A program made the translations under genes and the position numbers. Of a stretch of 64,000 nucleotides of DNA, positions 1 to 12,351 are shown in pieces. How positions within the stretch are numbered: the first letter of the stretch is position 1; each line of letters begins with the position of its first letter. The stretch comes from Larix kaempferi (taxonomy: Eukaryota > Streptophyta > Pinopsida > Pinales > Pinaceae). Location: positions 823,001 through 887,000 of the forward strand of contig BSBM01000763.1 in NCBI GenBank assembly GCA_027924585.1, written 5' to 3'. The notes beneath the pieces were generated by a model. It was not told the origin of the DNA. It did not search any database and saw only the letters and a list, made by a program, of their open reading frames with translations.

Positions 1-1139
1 TATACCATTAATTATTGTATTTCATATGTTTTGGTATTTAACCATATAATCACTTATATATCCATCCTTTAACTTTGATTACAATTCAAACTGTTGCAAT
101 ATTGTGATTTCTAATCATCATATTCCTTACATATCCTATAAAGAACTATTATCCCTTTAACCTATTTTGTGCATGCATATCAGTTCATATCTATTTCTCT
201 AGCATACTCGTTACATAACATGATTACAAGACTATGGTACCTATCAATCAAATAGTTTTACCTATAGTCACATGTGAAGAAATGGAAGTGTTATCACATT
301 GTAACGCAACCAATACCCTTATTAGAACCTTGGGGAAGGGGTATAAATGTTTTCCTTCACCATCATTCAGGCAGTTTACAAAACATTTACTCCATTTACT
401 CCTAAATGTATTATTATATTAACATAAATTAAGACTAATACTTTTGCACAAATAGTGTTTTAACAGAGCATGGATACCTTGTACTAATGTCTCATAATTA
501 AATATGGTATGGCAAGCTACTTTTGTATAACCATCAACTTTTAAAATCAACCCTTCAAACCTACTCAATTCGTATGGGAGTCTTATAAGGTTCTTATTAA
601 TTCATTGAAAATATCACATAAATGGTAGGATTTTAGTCTATACTCATAGATACGAGGTATGCGGTGTGTTTAGTTAAGTGATAGTCAATGAACTACACGT
701 AATACTCTCCTCTTAAAGAAGGAAACCTGTTACAGTGACCAAGAACTCGTCATCATTATTATAATTACATAAATTAATCTCTTAATTAGTATTCAACACT
801 AGTGATGTTACCCAATCTACATTTACCTTTTTCGATAAATAAAAAAATCACTTAATTGATGTTTGGATCATTCATATTCTATCACACTCACCATTAATCA
901 CTTAAAAATAGAAAACACTTAAGCATTCTAACTTTTATATATATATATATATATAAATAATTAGGCTACTCTCAAATTCACCCTTTTTCAAGGTAAATAA
1001 CAGAAATAACATATATATATATATATATATATACATATATCGCCATACCAATTTCCATATTCTATCCATTGCATAGTTAGCCGAATATCATATTTACACA
1101 AATCGACAAATATCAAAATTCAGATGATAAAATCTACCC
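1..1139. other. AT-rich intergenic DNA with (TA)n runs
   Basis: No coding region or element is recognised. Short TA dinucleotide runs lie near 938-955 and 1009-1034. The only longer reading frame, a 62-codon frame near 234-422, resembles no family I know. Confidence 0.6.
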
Positions 1140-2330
1140 TGCCATCCGATTGGTCAAGAAAAAGGCTGACTCCTTGTGGCACGGTTGGATTGGTAGACGT
1201 TGCACCATACTGGACATTTTCAGCCAGTTTACCAGCCATTATTTAACATTTATAGGAATCTTAACCAATCTGGATAGTGAGTTAATGCCGGTAAATTGAA
1301 TGTAAACCTACTGATTCGACTCATATCTCAAACAGGTTGGCGATCTTTTTCTGACTTGCTTACTGCGGATCTGAGATCTATAGATAACACTAATGTTATC
1401 TACCTCAGCACCGACTGGTCAATTTCGCTATTGACATTGACACAACCATTAACAGAGTTATAGTTTAGGTGACAGGCCAGGTTTGGTTTACATTTGCTGT
1501 ATCTGTCAACCTCATCTGAAGATCACTCGGTATTCATCCAACTGGGCCCACGCGGCGCAACCCCTAATCTGTCTCAGCAGGTGGTCGGGTCCTATGAATG
1601 GGATAAGGGTGCGGTTGCAGAGCTATTATGTCTGGAAAAATTCACGGTAATAGACTCAGTCAGTTCAAAACGAAACAAAGAGTGGGCGCACAGAATAATT
1701 CAAGGAGTTCCCCTTCATTCAGTCACGAATTCAGTTACAAGTGAAGGTGCTACGATCTACGTTCCACACGAAAGTCGTTTACGACCGTTAGTTAGAGGAT
1801 AAGAAGTCACGCAGCTGAAGGTATAGGTACATCAAGGATTACCTATAGTTCTCTGTTACAGTTTTAAAGAAAATGTAGACAAAGGTTCTCCGATTTCTTA
1901 TTAGGGACGGTGAAGATAACCTAGGATTTAATCACACTGCCAGAATTAATTTTAATCCTCGAATGACATCGCAGGAGTAGCACAACCACTGTAGTAGAGC
2001 TGCCAAGCATGGAAACATTCTCAAAGGTTCCGACTGGTTAACCAGGTTGTAGAGCCATCATGCATATGCAAAGAAATCATTGGCGTCTAACGCAAAGATA
2101 ACCTAGATGGTCCCAGTTATATGGCCATCTCGTTGAGTGCACTGAGAGGAAGACAACCCAGGATACCACATGTCGACATGATTTAGCGATCTTTTGGGAA
2201 GGATTGGGGAGTTGAAAATCGGTTTAATCCCTCAAACAATATAAATACCATCTTCCTTCTTAATTACAAGTTGAAAGTTACATTCTAAGTTTATCATTTA
2301 AACCAATGAACCTCAAAGGAAAGGATCTCT
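1140..2330. other. unclassified block with lower AT content
   Basis: Base composition is clearly less AT-rich than on either side, and a 102-codon open frame lies at 1494-1802. I recognise no domain, splice structure, terminal repeat or target duplication. It may be an old repeat or LTR fragment. The sharp change in composition is the only direct evidence. Confidence 0.35.
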
Positions 2331-3947
2331 AACATGTATACATATATATTCATTTACAAAATAAAATAGTAATTCTATGGGTCGTTTAACCCAAATAACC
2401 AGAATTAATTAAGATTTGGTGTATATGCTCAGTATAACACCAGATTATCTCCTGCAGAAGGTTCGATGTAATAACTCGGAACCAAGGCATTTCATGTAAG
2501 TACAAATGTATATGTTTTTGCAACATATGTATTCAAATATAAAACTAAACAATGCTTATGCAGGTCAATCGATATAAAAGTATAAAACTCGACAGAGGTA
2601 TTCAATATAAAACTAAACTATACTCTACCTTTGCAAGTCGTTTGATCTAAACAACTCTCAAAATTTACGTCATATATTTAACATAATTACATTCATATTT
2701 TATCGACTTATGAAAAGAGAGAACAGGTAGCATCATTTTTCCATACACAACATGGTGTCTCATCTATTTCAATATACTCTTATACATAGTTTTTCCTGTG
2801 TCATCCCCAAATCAATAACTTTTCAGATATCTTGAGTTTTAGATTAAATTTGATTGGTACAAATTCCTCTTATGTGCTTACACATATTCTCTATGCCTTT
2901 AAAATTATTTTATTTGAATTTTTTATTTTTATATAAATTCTTTATTTTAGAATTTATTCATAAATAAACATTTCAAACTATCAAAAAAGACAGGACTTGA
3001 TCGTCCATATTATTATTTAAAAAATAATTATTAATTAACATTATTTGACTTTATGTTTAAAAATCAGATCAAGATATATACTAAATGAAAAATTATCTAT
3101 CATTTATACCGTTAGACCTATCTTTTTTACACAGTTAAATAAAACTTGGTTTCAATAAACATAAATTCAATATGAAAATGATCTACCAAGAAGAATAAAA
3201 AAAAAATTAATTGTTTTTTATGATCCATTAAAATTAATTAATCGTTTTCTTTTATCAGCTATTAAAAAATGTGAAATTTATCATTCTTCAACTTATTTCT
3301 TATATGTTATGGAATCACAAAATCTTAATTTATGGGTGATATTTACCATCGTTACCAATTAAATGCCCCCAAATTTAATGCATTGATGTTTATTGCAACC
3401 ATCACTTACCATACCAAAAATAACTACCGAAAATGATGAACCTTAAATAAGCTTTTCTAAAGCAAGATTCATGTAGGGTAATAAAATTTAAGAGAATTGT
3501 GACTTAATTATATTTTAAATAATTAAGAAAATTTAAAATTTTTAAATATATATATATATATATATTATTTAGTTTTAATAAAAAACAAAAATTATCATAT
3601 ATTATATACCACCCATAATCCACATTTCTAAATACTTCATTACCTTTTATTACTAGTAGCTCAACAAGTATTGGACACCTTTATGTCAAACATATCTTCA
3701 TCACAATTTGTATTTGTTGAGCAATTGTTCCTCAATGTCCACCGTCTCTTTAAGATATATCAACAATAAAGAGATTGGCCAATAAATTTTTGTGCATTCT
3801 TATTTTTTTTTAATTTTTCAAAGTATTTTTTTATGCATCATAAACAAAAGTTTTTAAAATCATAACAATTTTAGATAGAGTTATGTTGGTATTTGTGTAT
3901 AATGTAACTAGAAGAAACTAAGATGTCATGTTAATATTGTTTATATG
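2331..3947. other. AT-rich intergenic DNA
   Basis: Very AT-rich with poly-A/T tracts and a (TA)n run near 3545-3566. I see no gene, element boundary or structured repeat. Confidence 0.6.
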
Positions 3948-3989
3948 GTTTATAATTATATTTTTTAATATAATTTAAAAGTAGAATGT
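3948..3989. repeat. left copy of a perfect 42-bp direct repeat
   Basis: The 42 bases starting GTTTATAATTATATTT and ending GTAGAATGT recur without mismatch at 4529-4570. The two copies flank a 539-bp GC-richer segment, so they look like a target duplication made when it inserted. Confidence 0.85.
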
Positions 3990-4528
3990 ATTGGTGACTA
4001 AAGCAGCAGGAAAGAAAGAGTATAAGCACTTGGCCTTTAATTCCCGAAGGGCACTTAGCAACATACAGCAGGCACGAGGGGACTAACAATTCCTACAAAA
4101 GGCAAGGAGTGAGTAAGCTACAGCAGGCACCAGGCGACGCGACGATCTGTTCCCGAATAAAGGGAGGACGAGCTTATTCCATCTGTATAATATATTGTCC
4201 CTTCCTTCCGAACAATCCATATTATCCTCGCTCGGCCAGTTTCTGTGAGAGCCTAACATAGATTACCGGGGGCCCTATCCTATCTAATATAGCCTTAACT
4301 GAACACGAAGCAGCGTTCCATGGACTGGTGCAGTAGCGCCCTAAAATGGAACCCATCTTAACTGGTTATTTATTTGTGCGCACACGAGGATTCTCCAATA
4401 GGTGTTGTGTTGTTGTTGGGGTGGGTAGTGGTTTTTGTTGAACCAGTGCGTGTTCTCCGGTAAGGGTTAAATGCCATGGCTGTAAAGGGACATGGTCTTG
4501 CCATTGCATTGTTGCATTGTTGTTGGCA
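3990..4528. other. 539-bp GC-richer insertion between 42-bp duplications
   Basis: This segment is much richer in G and C than the surrounding DNA and has sharp edges set by the flanking 42-bp repeats. It contains a loose internal repeat (ACAGCAGGCACGAGGGGAC near 4063 and ACAGCAGGCACCAGGCGAC near 4120). It has no ORF, poly-A tail, TG..CA ends or terminal inverted repeats, so it fits no usual transposon class. The composition resembles plant mitochondrial intergenic DNA, so a NUMT joined during break repair is my favoured reading. That origin is inference. Confidence 0.5.
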
Positions 4529-4570
4529 GTTTATAATTATATTTTTTAATATAATTTAAAAGTAGAATGT
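4529..4570. repeat. right copy of the 42-bp direct repeat
   Basis: Identical to 3948-3989. It is far longer than typical retrotransposon target duplications (4-20 bp). Confidence 0.85.
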
Positions 4571-5088
4571 TCAAGAAAAAAGTTATTAAATGATAATATT
4601 TTGAGGTTACACATCTTTTTTACAATGAAAAACTTAAAGAAATATTTACATATAAAAAACTTGATATCATTGAAGTGCTTAGTAAATCCATAAATAGATG
4701 TATGTTTACTATCAAAAACAAAAAGAAAGAAAAATATCAATAAAATTTTGTAATTATTATTATTATTTTTTTAGTTTTATAAAATATTATATTAAATCAA
4801 CAACAATATATTTTAATTTAATATAAATTTATCTAAATATTCAATATTAATGTTTAAAAAAATTAATATATACTTCTTATAATTTTAATTATAAATTTAA
4901 ATAATATTTTTTATTCATACAATTATAAATAAAAGCAATTCAATTGAACATCTTCCATGTTTTAAGACCATAATGTTAAATTAATTTAAAAGTAGCTTCA
5001 TATTTAAGTAAAACTAAATATAGACTGAGGGTGATTTGTATCTAAAATCAAGGATCTTAAAAATATAAAAATTTTAATATTATTGCAG

Positions 5089-5147
<59 letters not shown>

Positions 5148-5640
5148 ATTTAAAGTTAATAAAATTTGAAATGAAAATTTTAATAATATAAAAAATATAT
5201 ATATATATATGATTGAAATAAATAATGATGATTATTATTACTTTTTAATTTAAAAAATTAAATAATATTTATAATAACTATATATATTTATACTTTAAAT
5301 ATGCCATTTTAAAAATAGCATGTGGATGGTAATAGAAGAGTCCAACCCAATTGACATAAACATTGAATATTTACAATTCAATCTTTTTTATAACGTAATA
5401 GCAAGCTGAATGATAAAAATATTTTTCTCATATTACTCTCAAACGCACCAATATGCTTCTTAACCCTAAACGCACCGATAAGCTTTACTGAAATGCGTCT
5501 TAACCCTATTTCCGGAACTTACAAGCAAGCAGAACAGTGGGTATAGCAAGGAGAAACTAACAATATAGTACTGAGAAATAGCAGCATAATTATAATTAGA
5601 CTATTGTTCTTCTTGTAAGACGGCTCTGAAATTTGAAAAA
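4571..5640. repeat. AT-rich intergenic DNA with a long (AT)n microsatellite
   Basis: The main feature is an uninterrupted AT dinucleotide tract at about 5091-5144, with a shorter one near 5196-5210. The stretch 5450-5520 carries the short repeated phrase AAACGCACC/CTTAACCCT. No gene is seen except that the 3' UTR of the minus-strand peptide gene must lie at the right edge. Confidence 0.6.
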
Positions 5641-5644
5641 GCAA

Positions 5645-6207
5645 TTAATTTCCATGCGGGTGTCCTTTAATAACATGGTCGCGATTGGGACCCGGTGGCG
5701 AGTAGTCCATTGTATTGCTCATCATGCCGTTGCCCTCCGTTAACAGTATCCTCCCCTCCTCTCTCATCTCAGCTCGCTGCAAACAATAAACACAAAAATG
5801 TAATATATATGGATTAAAGTAATATATATACATTAAAGTAATATATATACATTAAAAAGTTTTTGAGCAAACAAGGCGTCTGCACCTCCGTTACTACCCT
5901 CTGGGATTCAGCAACGCCAACGACTTTCATGGATGTTCCTCTTCCGTTGGCGTTCTCAGGACGAGAATCTGTAACTGCCAGAACAAATTAAAAAAACATA
6001 TTGAATGATCAGCAAAAAAATTCTTTTAAAAGCAGACTGCTGAATTAATTTCTTTGTTCCGTGTATGCATGCATGTAGTATTCTCTAAGTGGGCATACCC
6101 AATAATAAAGGTGGGCAGGGCGCCTTTCTGATTGCCTCCGTGGATCGCAGGAGACAGAGGAAAACTAATAAAAAGAACCAATACAGAAATCTCTTTTGGG
6201 AAGCCAT
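5645..6207 (-). CDS. PSY-like: PSY-family secreted tyrosine-sulfated peptide precursor (3 exons)
   Basis: Three minus-strand exons, 6207-6099, 5974-5886 and 5776-5645, join into 330 nt (109 codons plus TAA). Both introns are short (124 and 109 nt), start GT and end AG, and keep the frame: exon 1 ends in phase 1 and exon 2 supplies the two missing bases. The product begins MASQKRFLYWFFLLVFLCLL, a clear signal peptide with cleavage likely after ...STEA. It then has a basic/acidic variable region and a C-terminal motif DYSPPGPNRDH about 20 residues from the end. The pattern D-Y-x-x-P-x-x-N-x-x-H matches the PSY family, secreted growth-promoting peptides sulfated on the Tyr after Asp and perceived by leucine-rich repeat receptor kinases. 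The usual Pro two residues after His is replaced (His-Val-Ile), a departure. The ATG is in good plant context (GCATGGC). Splicing is predicted, not observed. RGF/GLV peptides are the main alternative but fit less well. Confidence 0.75.
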
Positions 6208-6285
6208 GCAATGTAAATGCAATGCTTGCGTTTACTTCACTCCAGCTTTAATGAATGAATATAAGAAAAAATGCAAAGCGGTCTG

Positions 6286-6293
6286 TATATATA
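6286..6293 (-). promoter_or_regulatory. TATA box of the PSY-like gene
   Basis: TATATATA lies about 80 nt upstream of the minus-strand ATG at 6207. That would give a transcription start near 6255 and a short leader of about 50 nt. Confidence 0.5.
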
Positions 6294-6565
6294 GACAATA
6301 AGGGGCGATGCAGGAGCGATGAGTAAAAAATGCGCGTCATATTTATCGTGCAATAAAGAAAAAATTGTGCAAACAGTAATCTCATAAATATAAATGAAAG
6401 TTATGTTTCATGAATCATGTAGATTGTTTGAATTTTTCTAATTTTGGATTTATTGTTTGGTAGAGGCCCATTTTACAGCCCAGTAGTAGGGGAGGGGGAG
6501 ATGTGTAATTTTGTCCTTGTTCATCCTATAAATGATATGTATCTTTTATAAAAAAATAACATGTT

Positions 6566-6857
6566 GCTCATATGCTCATATGATCAGCATAGATCTATCT
6601 TAAACCAGTATATATCAAGTAAGTATCGAGAGGGATCCAATTTTTTGAGGTGTATTTCTTTTTTTAAATTTAAACTCAAGAAATTTGATATCTATTGATT
6701 GATAGATCCGGGTTTAAGCTCATATGCTCATATGATCAGCATAGATCTATGTATATATCAAGTACCTAGAGGGATCCAATTTCTTGAGGTGTATTTCTTT
6801 TTTTAAATTTAAACTCAAGAAATTTGATATCTATTGATTGATAGATCCGGGTTTAAG
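6566..6857. repeat. tandem duplication with a 152-bp period
   Basis: The unit beginning GCTCATATG at 6566 is repeated from 6718. Both copies include GAGGGATCCAATT and end in GATAGATCCGGGTTTAAG. The second copy is slightly shorter. No function is evident. Confidence 0.8.
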
Positions 6858-9800
6858 TTTTAAGTTTTTATTTTACTTTTCATAATATTTTATTTCATGA
6901 GCCAACATGGTTTTTTTTTAAATATTTTCCATAATTTTTTATTTTATGACTAGACATGAATTTATTAATGGCCTACATAATATAATTTATTAGTTTTTAC
7001 TTTTTTTTTACTGCTATATACACTTAGCAACTTTTTCAGTTTAAAAAGGAATTTGCACACCTTTGAGAGTTTTGATCCGCTTGGTAAATTCTCTTTTAAA
7101 TGGATCTATGCTAATTATGCTTGTTAAGTTTGAAGATCGACAGAAATTAAGATGTAATTTTTACATGTTAAAAGGATTTTAAATTAAAATGTATTTTGTA
7201 TGTTTTTTACTTAATATTGTTTTGAAAATCTGTTTAATTGAATTTTTTTATAATTTTATATTTTGTAAAATTATTTTAAAAAATTATAAAAAAGTTATTA
7301 TTTTTATATTAAATTTATTATTATGTAATTTTTAGTTTTGAAATAATATAATATCTGAATAACATATATTTATATTTATAAATTGTCATCTTCTCTTTGG
7401 TTATCTCCCCTTCTTAGTGCAATAACTTAAATTTATTAATCATTGAAAAAATCTTGACTCAAGGCTGAATCTTTATGATTATAATGTACAATAGAATCCT
7501 AACAACACGTGTCTCTTTGTTCATGTTTGGAATAATAATGATACCGTTGATTATTCCAACAATAATAATCATTATAGTTTATAATTTAACCTTTATGTGA
7601 TAGCTCACTAACAAACTTGCTTCTTTGACCCCACAACTATGGAAATGTGGTCCTTCATTACACTAAATTTACAATAGCCGACTCCACTTATGCACGCCTT
7701 CATATTCAATGCTTTGGTACCAAACTGGTTTTCAAATAGAAAAATGGTCAATTATATTTTATAGGGCAAGCAAGGACAAACGGATGCAAAACATTATGAT
7801 TGGAGCTTTTTACAACTCATTGGTTATCCTCCTCCTATTATTCTAAAGGCACATTCATTCCTTGTCGGCGATACTTATTTGTGGTTGAAATATCTAGCCA
7901 ATCGATACTTTTGACTAACATTATTTTGTGGCGATGCTTTAGAAAGATATAATTGACTTAACATTATTTAAGTTTAGATATGGCATTGCCTTACAACAAT
8001 ATAGACCACCCATATAATTACATGATTAAAATATACATTTTCACAATTTATGATGACCTAAAGACTATGGCTATTGTGATGGGCACTACATAATGGTAAC
8101 ACTTCCAGGGCTCTCTATGTCGACATAAATGATATGGACGTCATGATGTACACCATAGCATGTACTTGTGCGTACAATAACTACAGATTATTGAATATAG
8201 TTATAGTCATGATAATTTAATGCCGGAATATATGTGGGTAACGTTATTGAAGCTTATTAGTTTATTGTATTTTAAGTCTTGAAAGTTCTTTGCTTGCTAC
8301 TATCTATGCGGGAATGTATTAATCCCTGCCCTTTAACCCATGCATTTTTTGAAATGCAATTGGCTTCGTACCAATCGTTTTTCTTTTCAAAACAAATATG
8401 CTTCGTATAAAATTATGTCGAGATAGAGAGATCTCTTTATTTTTACGCACCTTTAGATATTGTATGGATCACAATCTTTTGATATTTTGATATATACTTT
8501 ATACCCCTACGAAATTTTTATATATACTTTATACCCTTACGAATACGTGAGGATATGGAACCCAGCCAAATGATTGCCTTTGTGACCTTTTGGATTCATT
8601 TAGAAGTGCGGTTGGTTTAACAGTTAGAAGTTGGTTGGTGAGAGGAAGTGTTAAGCAGACTTTTTTGTTTTTCTTGTTTTTTAAATCAAGAGATCAGATT
8701 TTACACTGTCCACTTATATATATAAATTTTTATATATTATCTATTATTTTTTAATATAAAATATTAGAAATTTTACAATTCAAATTAACATAAGATCTAT
8801 TAAATTGGATTAATAAAGTTCTAATCATAAATATAATAACAAATTTAAAACTTTGTTTTTACTTCTAATTAAATTAAACATAAAATATTATAAATATTTA
8901 ATAGCATTTAATATTTACATCTTGTAATAAATAAACAAATGATTATTATTATAAGATATTAAATAAATTATTGTATTTACAATATTTATTGTATTCATAC
9001 CATATTTATTGTATTCCTCAATGTTATAAAACACAGTTATATCATACCAAATGCATAATTTTTAACTTTAATATAACTTTATGCATCCTTAGTTTTGTTT
9101 AAATATTTTTGTTTTATAAAAACTGTAATATTTTAGAAGGCCAATCTATGTATGTGGCTAAGTATTATAAACAATAGAACTTTATGATTGATAGCGCTAT
9201 GCATTTGGTTTGTTTGTGGGGATAATCGATAACAAAGATATATTGGTTTCTTTAGGAAAACAATTAAGATAAACAAAAAGAGTTAATAAGCCTAAACAAA
9301 AAAAAATGAATTAAATTGAAATCTAAAAAAATAAAAATAAAGAAATAAAGTAAATAAGAAAAGAATATAAAAAAAAAAAAAAACACACTTCTAAAATTGT
9401 AACTCCTACTTAAATAGAATCACGGCTAAGAATAATAAATGCCTCTTCTAATACTTAAACCATAATGCTTTTTAAATAAAACAAATAAATTCTAAAAGCA
9501 AGCTTCAAGCTAGATGTAATATTTTATCCAAAATAACTCAAGCATATAAACCTTTATCCAACACTTACAATTTTGGAAGGTGATCGAAACTGCATGCAAG
9601 AGGATCGTGAAGGCAAATCAACTCAGGGATCGAATCCTGTAAGGGCGATTTCATTCAAGGTAACCCTTCATCGTTTTGGATTAATAATGATGGCCTCTCG
9701 GCCTCATCATGGTGGATGTTAGAATAATAATAATCAGGTCCTTAACAAATAGTTCATGAAAATACAGGGTTTAAATACATCACATTCAAATATTAAATTA

Positions 9801-10860
9801 AAATTATATGAACAAGGCCGAATTGGCTTGTAACCAATAAATTAAACAATGGGTCGAAGATCCTGTTCTCTCACTCGAAAATCGAAGAGCAACCCAAGAG
9901 AGCCGGAGGTCGAACCTCAAGGCGTTCAGCTGGGGTAAACGCTTAGCTATGAGGGAAACGTGGGCTGTCCTATACAGTCAATACATTTTAAATAAGACGC
10001 TAATACACATTCTAAATATAAGAGAATTAAACCACTAACTGGGGATCGAATCCCATAGGTTATGAAATTTTAATGTTATTTATAAACTCCGCATAATACA
10101 TTTAACTCAAAAATTATAAAATAGAATGCACATAAAAATTATATACATGATGTTTAAATACTTTCAATACAATCCTACGCCCTGTAGGGGAAAACTATGT
10201 ATAAATCAAAGAGTATCTATGTTTCTATTAGAACAACCCTACGCCCTGTATACATAATATTTAAATACTTTCAATACAACCCTACCTTGTTCAATACTTT
10301 AAATATTTAAATCAATTTCTATTATGTTAAGATTTTAACCTGCAATATGTCAAACTTGGACATTGTAATTGTATAGTATAGCAAGCTTGGATAAGGGACC
10401 ATGAGATACCTGCAATCATTAAATATGAGCTACCTGCGATCATTAAATAACAATGCATTAGCATATATGGTAAGTACCTCACTAAGGCTAGGTACACTTA
10501 GTAAAATCTATGCCTGAGTTAACAATTAAAAGAATGTAAACGTGAATATAAAAGAATGCGAAAAAAAATCAACATATTACATGTTCACAAGTGTATATCA
10601 AATTGCATAAATAAATACAATGGAGCAGTCATGACGAAGGTCTAACATATACACATAAATAAAGATAGAAATCAGAATGTCTTGGATTAAAGATAGACCA
10701 AGAACTCCAGTATTACAGGATGCATGAAAATACATAGAAGATGGTAGTAATATAGTCATCAAAGTAAACATACAGAATTGTATGAGCTATCCAAAGTAAT
10801 AATGCTATTCAAACAGTCGAGCAAGAATTGTAATTAAATGTAATAATAATGATTAATAAG
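6858..10860. other. AT-rich DNA without recognisable genes; probable 5' LTR somewhere at its right end
   Basis: I found no coding frame or domain in this 4-kb stretch. The Gypsy 5' LTR must end at 10947, but I could not find its start. There is no clear counterpart of the 3' LTR start (TGTAATATCCC) or of its internal block GAGGAGCTCAAGG. The phrase GGATCGAATCC occurs near 9629 and 10043, and CCTACGCCCTGTA twice near 10178 and 10237. Confidence 0.5.
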
Positions 10861-10949
10861 ACAATTAAGTGATGTCAACAAAGTGAGAATTTATGCTCAC
10901 TATAGCTAAATAAATTTTGTTTAGTGTTGTATTTTGGTGACATTACAAG

Positions 10950-10961
10950 TGGTATCATAAC
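10950..10961 (+). promoter_or_regulatory. primer binding site (initiator Met-tRNA type)
   Basis: TGGTATCATAAC lies two bases after the LTR-ending ATTACA. It resembles TGGTATCAGAGC, the usual plant LTR-retrotransposon site for initiator methionine tRNA, with the last bases mutated. Confidence 0.75.
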
Positions 10962-11081
10962 AGAGTTTCAAACACATTGTGACCTATGAGCTTATCACAC
11001 AACTGTTGTAAATTAGTTTTCAAAAACTAATAATTTTCTATTTATTGCATATTGAATTGTTTTTTGTGAAATTATGAAACC

Positions 11082-12351
11082 ATGAGTGCTGAAAGGGCTG
11101 ATAGCCAACATATAAATATGAATTTAGCACCTCATGAAGCAGAGCTGGTAGTGGAATTAAATGAAAGTCCTAAGGAATCTACCCATTATGAATTGTTGAA
11201 TACAATGCATAACTTAAAGAATGAACTCGAGAGCTTTAAAGAAGATAATATGAGAGACAAATAGGGATAGGAAGAAGTAAAAGAGGCATTATTACAGACA
11301 TTAACTGAAATCATAAATAGACAACAGCCAACACACACAACGAACAATCGAATTGAAGGTCCCCATTGTAAGAAAAGAGCTAGAAGCGAAGAGGTTAGAA
11401 AAAAAAAAAAAATCTCAACTAAAATATGACTCATTCTCTGTTGAATCAAAAGATTATTACAACAATAGTTCTTCCAATACATGGTCATCATCCTCTCGTA
11501 GGAAGAAACATAAGACTATTAATAGTAAAGGGTTGCAAGGGGAGTTTAAAAATATCAAAGCTCCAACTTTTGATGGAGACTTAGACTCAGGAGAGAAGGC
11601 TAAAGAATGGCTTCTAGGAATGAACAAGTATTTTAAAGTGCATCATTATCTTATCTGGATGATGGTCCGTCTAGCCATTTATAATTTAAATGGGAAAGCT
11701 GCTAGATTATGGCGAGATTTGAAACTTACCAAGAAGGTGAAAGAAAAAGAATTCAAGTGGAAAACATTCAAGAAATTATTTCGAGTTAAATACATGTCTC
11801 AGAGATTCTTTGACAAAAAGATAAATGAATTTCATGAACTGAAAATGGGCTCTATGTCCATGGATTCTTTAATAAACAGATTTTTTGAACTGTTACATTA
11901 CATGCCCTATATTGGGGATGAAAAAGTGAAGATAAAATAGCTCTTAGGATGCCTTCCTCCCTACTTCAAAGATAAACTTGAGTTTGATGCACCCAATACC
12001 TTGGAATAAGAATTACACAAAGAAAGACTCGGTCATTAACTTAGCCAACAAAGGGCTGAAAAAATTCATAAGAACAAGCAGAAGCGCAAATCTTTCTTGG
12101 ACATTAGGAAAAAGGGGTTTAAACCACCACCTTACAAAAAACAAAACAATATTTTTCCAAACAACCTAAATGTTGGCAAGTATGGAACCTAATCAAATAT
12201 TCCTACACAAAGTGTCAAGAAGCTAGGAGTGGTTGATTGAACTAAATCATCCCCATTACTCGTGAAGTGTTGGGGATTCCAACGCCCCCACTTTTACAAA
12301 GATTATATGCATAAAGACAACAAAATTTTAGACAATCTACAAGAAGATATG
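11082..12351 (+). pseudogene. Gypsy gag remnant
   Basis: A first frame (11082-11264) encodes an acidic N-terminus. After a frame change the main gag runs from about 11353, with the capsid-like segment near 11560-11940 (features such as APTFDG, AKEWL and LNGKAARLWRDL are usual in plant Gypsy gag). Stops interrupt it at 11938, near 12007 and further on. The zinc knuckle near 12265-12300 reads CWGFQRPHFYKDYM, so two of the four metal ligands of a CCHC knuckle (second and last Cys) are lost. The same frame continues into protease, so gag and pol were probably one reading frame. Confidence 0.8.

Noticed and set aside
6089-6301. plus-strand 70-codon frame over the PSY-like gene
   Set aside because: It is antisense to exon 1; the minus strand gives a signal peptide, valid splice sites and an intact frame.
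9620-10055. tRNA T-arm-like phrases GGATCGAATCC near 9629 and 10043
   Set aside because: No acceptor, D or anticodon arms can be built around either site, and the loop lacks the conserved TTC.
9516-10947. TGTAATATTTTATCC at 9516 as the start of the Gypsy 5' LTR
   Set aside because: The following sequence does not match the 3' LTR at 15800, so the 5' LTR start remains undefined.
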